Shown: positions 36,069 to 46,380 of the stretch, piece by piece
Layout: the number at the start of each line of letters is the position of its first letter
Position numbering within the stretch: the stretch's first letter is position 1
Position numbers and translations under genes: made by a program
Notes under the pieces: generated by a model
Told to the model about the DNA's origin: nothing
Seen by the model: only the letters and a program-made list of their open reading frames with translations
Databases searched by the model: none
Assembly: GCF_002865645.1 (NCBI RefSeq)
Contig: NW_020194512.1
Location: 2,645,183-2,709,182 of the forward strand
Reading direction: 5' to 3'
Length of the DNA: 64,000 nt
From: Hyaloscypha bicolor E
Lineage: Eukaryota; Ascomycota; Leotiomycetes; Helotiales; Hyaloscyphaceae

Positions 36069-36932
36069 ATGGCTCCAGGAGGACCACCAGGTGCCGCAGG
36101 TCGTGGCCGCGGAGGCAAATTCAAGAAGTTCACCAGAGGTGGTAAGTAAACCTTCATGCCTCATCACCTTTGGCGTAGCATCTGACGTCTTCCCAGGCGG
36201 CAAGCATTTCTCCCGTAACCTTCGACCCCTCGACGCCGACGGAAACGAGATCAACGAAAAGAACCCCGACGCAAGCTCATCCTCCGATGAGGAAGAAGAC
36301 TCGGAGGAGGAGTCCTCCGAAGAGGAAAATGCCAACAAGCCCACTCTGACCCGTGAGGAGCGTCGCGCTGCCGCAAAGGCGAAGAAGGAGGCCGCTATCG
36401 CTCGCAAGAAGGGTACAGTCGCACAACCGGGTGATCTGCCGTCTAGCTCTGAGGAGGAGAGTGAGGATGATATGCCTGCCAACCCGAATCATTCAAAGGC
36501 TGCCAGGAATCAGGCGATGGCTGCGCCGGTCACTGTGGATGAAGCTGCTGAGGGTGTCAAGGATTTAAGTGTTGCTGGGAAGGGGAAGGGAAAGCCTCCG
36601 GCGGAGTTGAGTCGCAGGGAGAGGGAGGCGATACAGGCGCAGCAGGCGAAGGAGAGATATCAGAAGTTGCATGAGGCTGGCAAGACAGATGAAGCGAAGG
36701 CGGATCTTGCCAGATTGAAGCTAATTAGGGAGAAGCGAGAGGCCGAGGCAGCACGGAAGCAGGTTGGTTTTCCCCTCATATGTTTGTTATCACATACTAA
36801 CAATTTCAGGCCGAGAAGGAAGAACGAGAGGAGGCTGAGAAGGCAAAGAAGGCAGAGATTGATGCGAGGGAGGCGAAGCGACGAGAGGCCGCTATGGGCC
36901 CCGCGAAAGGCAAGGGAAAGGCAAAGAAGTAG
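36069..36932 (+). CDS. PDAP1/PP28-like acidic-basic phosphoprotein
   Basis: Three exons (36069-36141, 36197-36762 and 36810-36932) join in frame to 253 residues. The N-terminus is Gly/Arg-rich ([20 protein letters not shown]). An acidic Ser stretch follows ([18 protein letters not shown]), matching casein kinase 2 sites. The core [10 protein letters not shown] near residue 115, then [20 protein letters not shown] and [20 protein letters not shown] is the PP28/PDAP1 signature (casein kinase substrate phosphoprotein). It ends in a Lys/Ala-rich coiled tail. The family is found with ribosomes and RNA-binding complexes, but its role is poorly defined. The start codon is only about 210 bp from the end of the transposon, so the promoter is short or lies partly in the element. 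Confidence 0.88.
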
Positions 36933-37836
36933 AGAGATCTATACAAGTTTCCTTTCGTTATAGGTTACGACCGCAACGGCTTTCATTGCATTATTGGCAT
37001 ACTGGCATATCTTTTTGCGCTTCTCACATAGAAGAATACCCAGCATTGTGTAGAATCTATGCAATCTGTGCCTCTGAAATTCATCAACTTCCTTGATGTG
37101 CACAGCTGCATAGAAGATCAACATTGCGTACTAAATTGGATTTCTCTCCTAAGATTTCTTAGCCGGGATATTTCTGGGAAATAACATGCAAGCAATGCAT
37201 TCGAAATGCAAATTCCCGAAACTCGGGCAGTTCTGTAACCAGTCTTTTGCAGATTTTGCCAATCCTTTGCAAAGACTTGATACTCGACTCATGCCTCTTC
37301 CGGTTGCCATGCTGTCAATTCAATCTAGCATGCTTGCTTGTCTCGAAGCTGGGCTGATGACCTGGTCTGGCGTCGCTTCTTCGTTTGCCCATTCCTTCCG
37401 TTTGCAGACCCGCCCTGAAAAACTCATTGCCTTGGTTACTTAATTTCACCACGAAGCTCTATTGCGACACTTTGGTCGGCCTTTCCTAGCAAAATTGAAG
37501 CTATCCAGATATAGGGGTAGGTACACGTGATCACCCCGCACCCGGGCCCGCACCCGCATCTTCAAGGCCCACTTGATTTTTCACTTAGTAATGCTTCTAT
37601 TAGCTGCAAGCCTGTAAGCTATATCTACGTTAATTCCCAATGATTCGATTCCTCTCGTCTCTGTTTTCCACGTGCGAAAGTATTGGAGTCCACGCTCCTC
37701 CGATACCTCATCGACGACTACTGGTGAATGACATCAGGCCACCCTAAGGTGAGCTAGAGTAGGCTTCAACAACCAACTTCCTGATAGCACCAACGCCAAA
37801 CCGCAAACCTGCTCCGAACCAGCAACTCTCAAACTC
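36933..37836. other. Intergenic region, nothing recognised
   Basis: 3' flank of the PDAP1-like gene and promoter of the NAD(P)-binding protein gene. A GC-rich stretch around 37540 (CCCGCACCCGGGCCCGCACC) stands out but has no assigned function. Confidence 0.4.
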
Positions 37837-38687
37837 ATGCCTTCACACATCCTCGTCCTCGGTGCAACCGGTACTCCTCCCCTTTCCCTCTAAATATCTC
37901 CAATTGATCAATTGAAGGACAAACGGGCATCGATTTCTGCAATCTCGCGCTCTCTCCAGCTCACAACCACAAACTCACTCTCTATGTCCGGGATTCAACC
38001 AAAGTTCCTGAGGCCGTTGCCAGCAATTCGAATGTTACTGTCATCAAGGGAACTCTTGAGGATGAAGCGATGTTGAAGACCGCTGCTTCATCTGGTGCTA
38101 CAATCTTTGTATCGTTCGCTGGACCGACGGGAAGGTTGAGTGGGACCGTGAGTCTCCCTTGCGCTTCGTCTCATTTCTTTCAATGGTATATCTTGTTCCA
38201 GATTCATATGGGGGATTGTGTTCACAGGGAGTCGAAATGCAAATGTTTATATCTGAAATGAAAAGATTAACTAACGTCCCTCCAGCCCGTGACCAACGGC
38301 ATGAAACTCCTATTCCCTCTCCTAATACAAAACAACTTCCACCGCGCCCTCATCCTCGAGACCTATTCCTTCCCTTCTCCCTCAGACAAACCCGCCTGGA
38401 AATGGTCCGCCTCCATCGTCCTCATCAAGCTAGTCGGCGGCTCGGCCTACTCCGAGTTCCGCGGCCTTGGGGAATTTGTAACCTCTCAAGACGTGGAAAA
38501 GATCAAGTGGACGCTCTTCCGCGTCCCGTTTTTAGGGAATGGTGAGGAGAAACCAGTTACGGCGACGTTCCCGGGCAGTGGACAGGATGGAATGTTTTTG
38601 AGCAGGAAGAGTATTGGTGCTTGGGTGTTGAAGGAGATGGGGGACGATAGCGAGTGGGTTGGGAAGGCGCCTGTGCTTTGTAATTGA
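37837..38687 (+). CDS. NAD(P)-binding Rossmann protein (NmrA/SDR-a type)
   Basis: Three exons (37837-37870, 37918-38147 and 38286-38687) join in frame to 221 residues. It opens with the dinucleotide-binding motif LVLGATGQTGIDF, split by the first intron within the Gly-rich loop. LYVRDSTKVPEAVASNSNVT and VIKGTLEDEAMLKTAASSGA follow as in atypical short-chain dehydrogenases of the NAD(P)H-binding (PF13460-like) group. No YxxxK catalytic pair is obvious. Relatives act as redox sensors or small reductases. The substrate is unknown. No signal peptide is present, so it is probably cytosolic. Confidence 0.8.
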
Positions 38688-40131
38688 GGGGAGAGGGCAA
38701 GTGCCTCTCCATAAGATCCAATATCGACTTGATTGAGATTCCATCCATCCAGCTGGGATCACGCGAGGAAGAATGAACCTAACCTGGCAGCAACGGAAAT
38801 CAAAGCCAATCACTGGCGGGCGACTCCATATTCACTTGAACCTTGCATAACCTCTCCTGTTTTCTTTACACCCAAATATTGATTTCGCTTTCTCCAACTT
38901 ATCAATCCAACAATTTTTCATAAAGTTGGATTTCAGGACAGGCTCACCTTACCATGTGCAATGCCCCACATTCGAACCCAAAAATAGCTCTGTTGCAAAA
39001 TCCACGCAGAAGTGCATGATTCTGATGCGTTCCTCGGGGTATGGTAAGGAGAGATGCTTCCTCAAGTGGGGAAGGAAGCAACAATGAATATTTTCGATAT
39101 GGCGAAAGTCCGTTGAAGAGGATTTCCTATGCTTAGGGGATTGTTGGGCTCAGTAATAGCTCTAACGATCGATAGTCCTCGAGAGAACCAAAATTGCATT
39201 GCGGTGTCAACATCCAGTAGCTTCAGCCCTGATCACGCAAGGGAAAGTCTCAAGTAGATGGGTCCTGCCGCGCGCCTCCTAGTCAAGGAGAAGAGAGGAG
39301 TTCTAGTATACCATTTCTCCTCGTTCGCAATGTTTTTCTGCTTTATCAATTTGTTTGATCCATTCTTGCTAATTATGGCACTTCCAATAGCATCCTCCCG
39401 ACTCCCGGATCTCTGGTCGGTTCCAACGTAACGCCTGCAGAACAGAGATCGCGATCCCGAAGCGACCGCTTTAAGCGGTAAGCGAGTATTAAAAGGGGAG
39501 CTGGGAAACTCACAACGCGGTTGCAATATCTTTAGATGCGCTCCCTCACACACTCACATAATGCAGATGCTGCTCCACCTATAATAATGTCCTAGAACTC
39601 GGAATACTCAATACCCGCTGTGGCCCCTTGATTTCTCATGTTTTCGCTCGGAAGTCGCGGCTCGCGCGCGGCAAATGAGAAAAACGATAAGTGAAAGCAG
39701 TCTATGTGCTCTTTCAAACTAAGTACACTATCCAATCTCCTCCATCTTCGCAATTCTACTCATCTTGAATTCATAACAAGTGAATACCGTCGCACGCACA
39801 GATAGCATGCCGAGTCCACATGCTGGTGGCCCTACCCTTGAAGAAGCCCCGTAAATTTCACTTGATACACTAGATCAGTCAACCTAAGTGGTTGCCCAGC
39901 TTTGCACAACTCGACAATAAGATCGCCCTCAATCACATGGCAAACTTCTCTGTCAGGCCCTTGAAGCGAACCTCGCTCAATACAATAGTCAGTAAACCAC
40001 AATATTACTCTATTTAATATGTCCATGGTTTGACACTTCAGTCAATCAGACTTGTCACAATGGAGCGCCATCGACTTTGTAGCGTTACTCGAAATCCATT
40101 CAAAATACAATCTAGGCTAGTTAATTTCCCC
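38688..40131. other. Intergenic region, no gene supported
   Basis: 1.4 kb between two convergent genes. A 64-codon frame on the minus strand (39832-40026, ILWFTDYCIERGSLQGPDRE) looks mildly coding-like and could be a relic or a 3' remnant. I cannot assign it. Confidence 0.35.
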
Positions 40132-42888
40132 TTATATCGCTATGTTCTCCTCGGCTGGTGGTAGATGTGCAGCGACAATCGCCTTTGGTGGCCATGCGGC
40201 TGCTATATACTCGCACACAAAGCGGTGGCTTCCAGAGCCGACCTGTCTGCTAGGCTCATCTCCATCAGAAACGGAAACTGATAACTCAGAAGGCAGCGTT
40301 ACAACAGCAGTCGAGTTTGGCGGCACCACAAGAGACATGGCAAACCGGGTGCCATTCTCTTCCAACTTCCAAGCGCAGCTCACCAATCCGTACGGGCCAT
40401 CAAACGACGCCTCAGCGGACGTCACATTCCCTCCCGGCACCGGCCTGACTTTCACGACCTTCCAACCTGGTTCCAAGGGACTTATGCCACCGACCGAGCC
40501 GTGTAGCCAGTCCGCAACAGCTCCAAGCGCGTAATGGTTGAAGCTTGTCATTTGCCCGGGGTTGATTGTGCCATCAGGCAACATACTATCCCACCGCTCC
40601 CATATCGTTGTTGCGCCCATGGTAATAGGATACAACCAGCTAGGACACGACTTCTCCAATAACATCCGATAAGCGATTTGCGGTAGCTTAGTTGTTGTTA
40701 GTGCGTGCAAGATGACCGGTGTTCCAGCGAAACCAGTTGCGATGTTGAAGCGTGCTCTCCTAACAAGCTTCTGTAAGCTGTTGGCTGCCACGAGGCGGTG
40801 TGCTGCCGTTGCATACAAGCCAAATTGTATTGCGAGAGCAACCCCAGTTTGAGAATTAGACATCAGATTCCCATGGGGCGTGATATATTTATGTTGGAAG
40901 AGCATCCGCAGTCTTGCTGCGTCTGCAGCGTACTTGGCAGAGAGTAAGCTCTTTCCCAATCTCGCGCAGATGTGAGCAAAGACTCCTGTAACATGCACGA
41001 GGTATGCATCGGCCACCATCACATCATCCGTTCTGCTTGATCCTGGATCATCTGGAGGAGCTGTGGGGTCCAGCCAGTCTGAGAGCTGCCATTGGTCCGG
41101 ATTCCATAGACCGTCGTCACCACGGTCGACCCCTTTATCTAGCCACGTTTGCATGCTCACAAATTGTCGCTCAAGCAAGTCGGTGTCGGCGCTATATTGA
41201 TAGAGGTCATTGGGGGTGAGTATGGTAACATCGTCCCAAACGGCTTGGGGGATGTGAGGCCAATGTGGTGGCAAGACATCTGGACAAACCAAGCCGGAGA
41301 TTCCGCCTCGCCAATCCTCGAGCTGTTCTGCAGCGACATCTTCTAACCAATTTCCCAGCATGCCAGTTGTGTCAAAGAGGTAATTTGCTGAAGGACAGAA
41401 AACTTGAATATCGCCGGTCCATCCGAGTCGCTCGTCTCGCTGTGGGCAGTCTGTCGGGATTGACAAGAAATTTCCTCGCATGGACCAGACAACGTTTTTG
41501 TGCAACTGATTGACACTTGTATTTGAGCAGTTGAATAAGCCACGGCGCTTGAGATCGCTGTGCATAATAAGGGCAAGGATGTCTTCGTTTTGGGGCTGTC
41601 CTGACACAGATGGCCATCCATCCACCTGAACATACCTGAAACCATGGAAAGTAAAGCGTGGAGTCCAGTCTCTTATCATCTCGCCGGAACCAGTGATGGT
41701 GTCTGTAGCCTTTGCAAATCTCAAAGGACGGACTCCTAATTCTCCATGCTCCATCACTTCGGCGTGCCGGAAGCGGAGTTGGGCACCTTTGGGCAGATGC
41801 ACCGACTTCACAAGCAGCTTGCCCACTAAATTTTGGCCAAAGTCAATGATGACCTTCCCACTTCTACTCAAAAGGACTTCCACTGGTGATCGTGACTCAG
41901 TCACCCTCACTGGTGGTGCATCAGGAGACACCAGATTTGCAGACGTCCATGGCAAGATCTTAGTTTCCCCCGAGAGCCTTATGGAACCACCGATGCTACT
42001 CCAATCTAGTTGTTCATGTCGCATGTCGATAGCCTCTCCGTCATACAACTCACTGCTTTGAATCGAACTCGGGCCGCAAAGCCACGAGTCATCAGATAGC
42101 ACTTCGAATGTGGAAGTCGCCTTCCGAGAAGCTATCTCGAGTTGGACCAGGAGCCCAAGTTCTTCTCCGTAGCAAAATCTCTTCCCAGCTTTGAACCCTA
42201 ACCTAGTTGCATACCAACCCTCTCCCACCTCTGCACATATTGTGTTCGTACCTTCGGGTGATAGAATCGAGGTCACGTCGTAGACGGAGTAGTTGAGTCG
42301 GTGTTTGTAGCTGGTCCAACCTGGGGCAAGACATACGTCGCTGACAGGTTTGCCATTGATGTAGGCATCGTGGACACCAAGGGACGTAATATAAAGTCTT
42401 GCCTTGAAAGACGTCTTGTGTTCTGGCGGAATCGAGAAATCTTTCCGAAATCGAACCGGCTGTAATGGCCCGTCTCCGAACCTTTTCGAAGAGGTGATAA
42501 ATGAGGCTTTCCAGTCACTTCTTTGAAGCAAGGCCACCTCCGCTGTTGCAGGCTCCGACCACTCTGTCCATGATGTACCATTGTTGGCACCGTCTTCTTG
42601 CTTCTTTCCGTGACAGCGCACTCTGACGGTGACTGCCTCTCGTGACAACAAGGCTGCTGCAGGCCATGGGACAAGGACCGATTGCTCGCTATCAACATGA
42701 TGCAGAGCTACTGTACCCGTGCTTGGGCTAGTGATCTCGAGTTCATAGGCGGCCTGGACCCAATCTTGAACCGGATCTTGGCTTCCAGTAGTCAAGAATC
42801 GCCAGGAGACTCGTGGTTTGGGTTGGCTCAGCCCCAGGCCGCTATGGTGATGCTCGAAGGTCGGTTTGGAAATGGTGGGCAAAGACAT
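40132..42888 (-). CDS. GH78 alpha-L-rhamnosidase
   Basis: A single exon of 918 residues, normal for fungal/bacterial-type GH78. Domains in order: N-terminal beta-sandwich (1-120), a carbohydrate-binding-like jelly roll with SLGVHDAYINGKPVSDVCLA (169-188) and GWTSYKHRLNYSVYDVT, a linker with IDFGQNLVG, then the (alpha/alpha)6 barrel from about 440. Catalytic-region text includes FLSIPTDCPQRDERLGWTGD (474-493), QLSDWLDP (601-608) and YPITMGATTIWERWDSM (753-769). A C-terminal beta domain ends the protein. It removes terminal L-rhamnose from flavonoid glycosides, saponins or pectic side chains. I see no signal peptide, so the enzyme is probably intracellular and acts on imported rhamnosides. The divergent neighbour is a sugar transporter. 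Confidence 0.93.
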   Translation of the reverse strand: MSLPTISKPTFEHHHSGLGLSQPKPRVSWRFLTTGSQDPVQDWVQAAYELEITSPSTGTVALHHVDSEQSVLVPWPAAALLSREAVTVRVRCHGKKQEDGANNGTSWTEWSEPATAEVALLQRSDWKASFITSSKRFGDGPLQPVRFRKDFSIPPEHKTSFKARLYITSLGVHDAYINGKPVSDVCLAPGWTSYKHRLNYSVYDVTSILSPEGTNTICAEVGEGWYATRLGFKAGKRFCYGEELGLLVQLEIASRKATSTFEVLSDDSWLCGPSSIQSSELYDGEAIDMRHEQLDWSSIGGSIRLSGETKILPWTSANLVSPDAPPVRVTESRSPVEVLLSRSGKVIIDFGQNLVGKLLVKSVHLPKGAQLRFRHAEVMEHGELGVRPLRFAKATDTITGSGEMIRDWTPRFTFHGFRYVQVDGWPSVSGQPQNEDILALIMHSDLKRRGLFNCSNTSVNQLHKNVVWSMRGNFLSIPTDCPQRDERLGWTGDIQVFCPSANYLFDTTGMLGNWLEDVAAEQLEDWRGGISGLVCPDVLPPHWPHIPQAVWDDVTILTPNDLYQYSADTDLLERQFVSMQTWLDKGVDRGDDGLWNPDQWQLSDWLDPTAPPDDPGSSRTDDVMVADAYLVHVTGVFAHICARLGKSLLSAKYAADAARLRMLFQHKYITPHGNLMSNSQTGVALAIQFGLYATAAHRLVAANSLQKLVRRARFNIATGFAGTPVILHALTTTKLPQIAYRMLLEKSCPSWLYPITMGATTIWERWDSMLPDGTINPGQMTSFNHYALGAVADWLHGSVGGISPLEPGWKVVKVRPVPGGNVTSAEASFDGPYGLVSCAWKLEENGTRFAMSLVVPPNSTAVVTLPSELSVSVSDGDEPSRQVGSGSHRFVCEYIAAAWPPKAIVAAHLPPAEENIAI

Positions 42889-43675
42889 TGTGAGATACCG
42901 GCTGCAGATTCGAGACGCGGTGGCGGAGTTGGCCTGTCAGAGAAGGGAAGTGGTATAAGAACAGAAGATGGCATTTTCTAGTTGATTATGGCTGTGTATC
43001 AACTGCCCCAATCGGCACCAATTCTCCCGAGGCTGCTTGGCATGGATGAGCTCTTCCGTCGATCTTTCGTGGGCAGAATGCACAACTCGATCTCGCTGTG
43101 GTGTTCCATAGAGTATTGCTCGGGAAGCACTACTCCGATCGCTGAACAGAACTTTAAGCTCGTCCATTCTCCACTTTTGCATACTTTGGAAGTAGTTGTG
43201 TAAGCATAGATCCTGCGCTCGTCCCGCCTCGGCCTATCTCGATGCGACCCCGCAGGAAAAGGGGGAAAGGGGGGTAAGGGGAGGAAAGGAGGCGGGGTAA
43301 GCGAAGTTGGGGTAAGCGAAGGCCCCGCGCGAACCCGAGCTAGTGGTTGGGGACTGTGCGGTCGATTGCCAAAGCAGGGGCTCTGCACAATTCCACTCAA
43401 AGCGCCCCTCAGACCCTGCGCCATGCGGAGAAGTCTTGGCTTTCGTGAACAAAGAGCTCTTGCCCCGGTCGTCAATGTCCCGAGCTTGCGGTTGATGGGT
43501 GATAGTCAAGGGGGGATTATCGAACGTGGGGAGAGATGGAGGTGGAACAGCATGTACACTTAAAGCTCTCCGCTTTCCACCGGCGCCAAAGCCAGATCAC
43601 ATCACATCCAGACCATCTCTTTGCCTTTTATTCCATCACATATCTGCAGGATTGGATCACAAAGTCTCTACTATC
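42889..43675. promoter_or_regulatory. Shared divergent promoter of the rhamnosidase and sugar transporter genes
   Basis: 787 bp between the two start codons. It is GC-rich from 43200 to 43340 with A/G tracts. Matches to the CreA/Cre1 consensus SYGGRG are at 43248-43253 (complement), 43292-43297, 43323-43328 (complement) and 43526-43531. Two direct copies of GGGGTAAGCGAAG lie at 43294-43306 and 43309-43321, 15 bp apart. A carbon-source-controlled shared promoter is inferred. Confidence 0.5.
43294..43321 (+). repeat. Tandem 13-bp motif in the divergent promoter
   Basis: Two exact copies of GGGGTAAGCGAAG with a start-to-start period of 15 bp. The first overlaps a GCGGGG box. It may be a regulator binding site. 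Confidence 0.5.
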
Positions 43676-45523
43676 ATGGCCAACTTTCTTATGCTCGTCG
43701 TCGCGGTGGTGACCGCGATGGGCGGATTTACGTACGGCTTTGACTCCGGTATGTCGTCTTGTACCTAGATAGACATGAATCGGTCTTTAATGGCTCGAGC
43801 AGGTATTGTTGCTACAACTTTAGGACACAACACCTTCAAGCTGTACATGTTTGGCCCATCTCGGAAAAACCCCGCACTCTCCGGTATGGCTCCTTACGTC
43901 TATCGACATTTCAATTCCTCCCTAACCCTCGATTCCTAGGAGCCATTGTCTCTGTCTATAATGCTGGACAAGCTCTCGGTGGCTTGTCTGTTGGTTACAT
44001 AGCAGATAAGTTCAGTCGAAAGTACACCATCTCATTTGCAGGCTTCTTAGGCTAGTTCACCCCTTTCTTGCTGTTGCATGCTTCACTGACCTTGCAACAG
44101 CCATAGTCGCAGGCATTCTACAAGCCGCAGCCGTCAGCCCCGTGATGCTCATCATTGGGCGCCTCGTAGGAGGAATTGCTTGCGGTCAACTCCTCTCTGT
44201 CGTTCCCGTATACATTGCTGAAGCTGCGCCTCCTAAGCAACGCGGTTTTCTCGTCGGTCTTCAAGGCATGCTGATTGCAATCGGTTTCGGCCTCGCAAAC
44301 TGGGTTGGTTATGCTTGCTCTTACGCTACTGGTAATGCACAATGGCGAATCCCTCTAGCAATGCAGATTCCTGTACCAGTCTTTCTAACTATTGCTGCTC
44401 TCTTCGTCCCATTCTCCCCACGTTGGCGTAAGTTTATGTTCCAGTTCCACCAGATATATTCGCTGACTTGTTAAAGTTGTTCAGAAAGATAGACATGAAG
44501 AAGCTCGAATCGGTAAGTCATATTGACTCTGAGATATTATGTCTAACACTGCGGACTTTCTAACAGAAAAACTAGTTCTTTTGAGGCTCCATAAAACCCG
44601 TGATACCTTTCTCGCTGACCAAGAACTCATTCAAATCGGCGAACAGATCAAACTCGAGCGAGAGCAGGGAAACACGTCCTGGGGAATCGCGCTCAAGAAG
44701 ATGTTTTCGCGCCAATACATCCGCCGTACAATGACAGCTGCATTCATTGTTACCATGGGTCAACTTAGCGGTTCCTCTGTCATCCAGAACTTCCAAAACA
44801 TCTTCTACGCTACCGTTGGATACACAGGCCAGACGGCTCTGCTAATCAGCGGTGTTTACGGGATGATGGGGATCTTTGGCCAGATCTTCTACCTCGTGGT
44901 TGTCGCTGACAAGTGGCCACGTACTCGAACACTGTGGACGGGTTCTCTTGCCCTGAGCACCGTGATCGCCATTTGCATGGCTCTCAGCGCCACCTTCGGC
45001 GCTGGTGGAAATCAGGATGGCGCCAGAGCAGCGATAGCCTTCATCTTCATCTATTCCTTCTGCTACGCCGTGTTTTTCAACGCCATGATTTGGGTCGTGC
45101 CATCGGAACTATTCCCCTTCTTCTTGAGGACGAAAGGTCTTGCGTTTGCCGTGTTCGCCAAGGCGGTTGTCGCCATCGTCCTATCCCAGATCACACCAAT
45201 CGCAATCGCAAATGTTAGCTGGAGGTAAATCTCATCAGCTCCAAAAGCGCTATTTTGGACTTGTTTTCTGACCTGACACATGTAGATTCTATTCTCTCTT
45301 TATCGCAACGAATTTTGCAGCCGCAGTAATTTACTTCTTCTTCCTCCCCGAAACCGGCGGAAAGTCGCTCGAGGAGATCGCAGAGGTTTTCGGTGATGCT
45401 CTGGCGAGCGAGCATATTGGCGACATCAAGATTACAAAGCGGCAAGAGGCAGAGAATGGTGAGTTCAACGAGATGGAGTTCGCTGTTTTGGATGCGCAGG
45501 CCAAGGAGAAGCACGCTGTGTAG
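43676..45523 (+). CDS. MFS sugar transporter (hexose/rhamnose type)
   Basis: Seven exons (43676-43748, 43803-43883, 43940-44050, 44101-44427, 44477-44512, 44567-45224 and 45286-45523) join in frame to 507 residues with twelve predicted helices. Sugar-porter signatures are visible: FTYGFDSGIVATTLG in helix 1, GYIADKFSRKYT after helix 2, GRLVGGIACGQLLSVVPVYI then AEAAPPKQRG, PFSPRWL, FFNAMIWVVPSELFPFFLRT and the end motif FLPETGGKSLEEIAEVF. It should move a sugar by proton symport across the plasma membrane. Divergent transcription from a GH78 gene suggests L-rhamnose or a rhamnoside. The third intron seems to start with GC (GCTAGT at 44051), since only this junction gives GFLAIVAGILQAAA. Confidence 0.88.
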
Positions 45524-45789
45524 ATAGAACCTTTATTTGCTCGCGACCTCTGGTTTGAGAATTGGGCGACCAGGCAAATACATAGAAGCAGTATATGTAG
45601 AAAGGGAGGTGAGACCAACACTTGAGCCACAACGCGCGACTTGTCCAAACGGTTTGTCGAATAAACCCCTGAAGGAAAATATGACTTGCCCTTTAAACCA
45701 GGAGGACATAGATCGTCGCTGAATCCATTTACATCTCTATTCTCTCTTCTCCTTTGATCCGCGAGGGACGGTTGGTGTGCTGAGAATTG

Positions 45790-46191
45790 TCAGTCGAAAT
45801 CGAAATCGCCCATGAAAAGTGCGGTACCGAGGACTTGAAATGTCCAATCTCCCCAATTGAGTTTTGCTCGCAGGATCCAAGTTTCGTTGGGCCCGTGAAC
45901 CCCGCTGATCAAATCCCCTGGCTGAGCTAGAATGAGGCAAGTTCCATCTTCGATGGTCTGGTCGCGAACGCAATTTCGAGCGAACAGTTGGGATGAAGTC
46001 GTAGCAGATGTTCGACTTTCTTTGGAAGATTTTTGGTCCTTTGAAGTCAAGGAAGAAGCATATTTGCTTTCCTGCCTCGGATCGTTTCCGCGTAGTCCTT
46101 GATATCCCCGAAGCCAACGAACACTGCTGACATGACTGAAGCGTATCGTTGCCAAACGGGTTTCATTGAACTCCAGAATACAACGCACCAA
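45790..46191 (-). CDS. Hypothetical protein, 133 residues
   Basis: A single frame with coding-like text at both ends: MVRCILEFNETRLATIRFSH and VSSVRWLRGYQGLRG, a polar Ser/Lys middle, then LISGVHGPNETWILRAKLNW and QVLGTALFMGDFDFD before the stop. No signal peptide or known motif. A second minus-strand frame overlaps it (45737-46117) and I regard that as its shadow. It lies just downstream of the dead P450 and could be either an independent gene or a relic. I do not recognise a family. Confidence 0.4.
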   Translation of the reverse strand: MVRCILEFNETRLATIRFSHVSSVRWLRGYQGLRGNDPRQESKYASSLTSKDQKSSKESRTSATTSSQLFARNCVRDQTIEDGTCLILAQPGDLISGVHGPNETWILRAKLNWGDWTFQVLGTALFMGDFDFD

Positions 46192-46380
46192 CTTATCGTT
46201 CCCACGATGAGCTTTCGCCTATCTCAGGTTTGAAATGGCGTTGGATTTCACCAGCCCAACCATCAGCTGTGTGAAAATTCGATATGATCAACTAAATATT
46301 AAGCATGAAGAAAAAAAATATATAAATAAATACAGAAAGAAAACGAAGAAAAACTAAATCACGGAGTATTAGTCACATGT

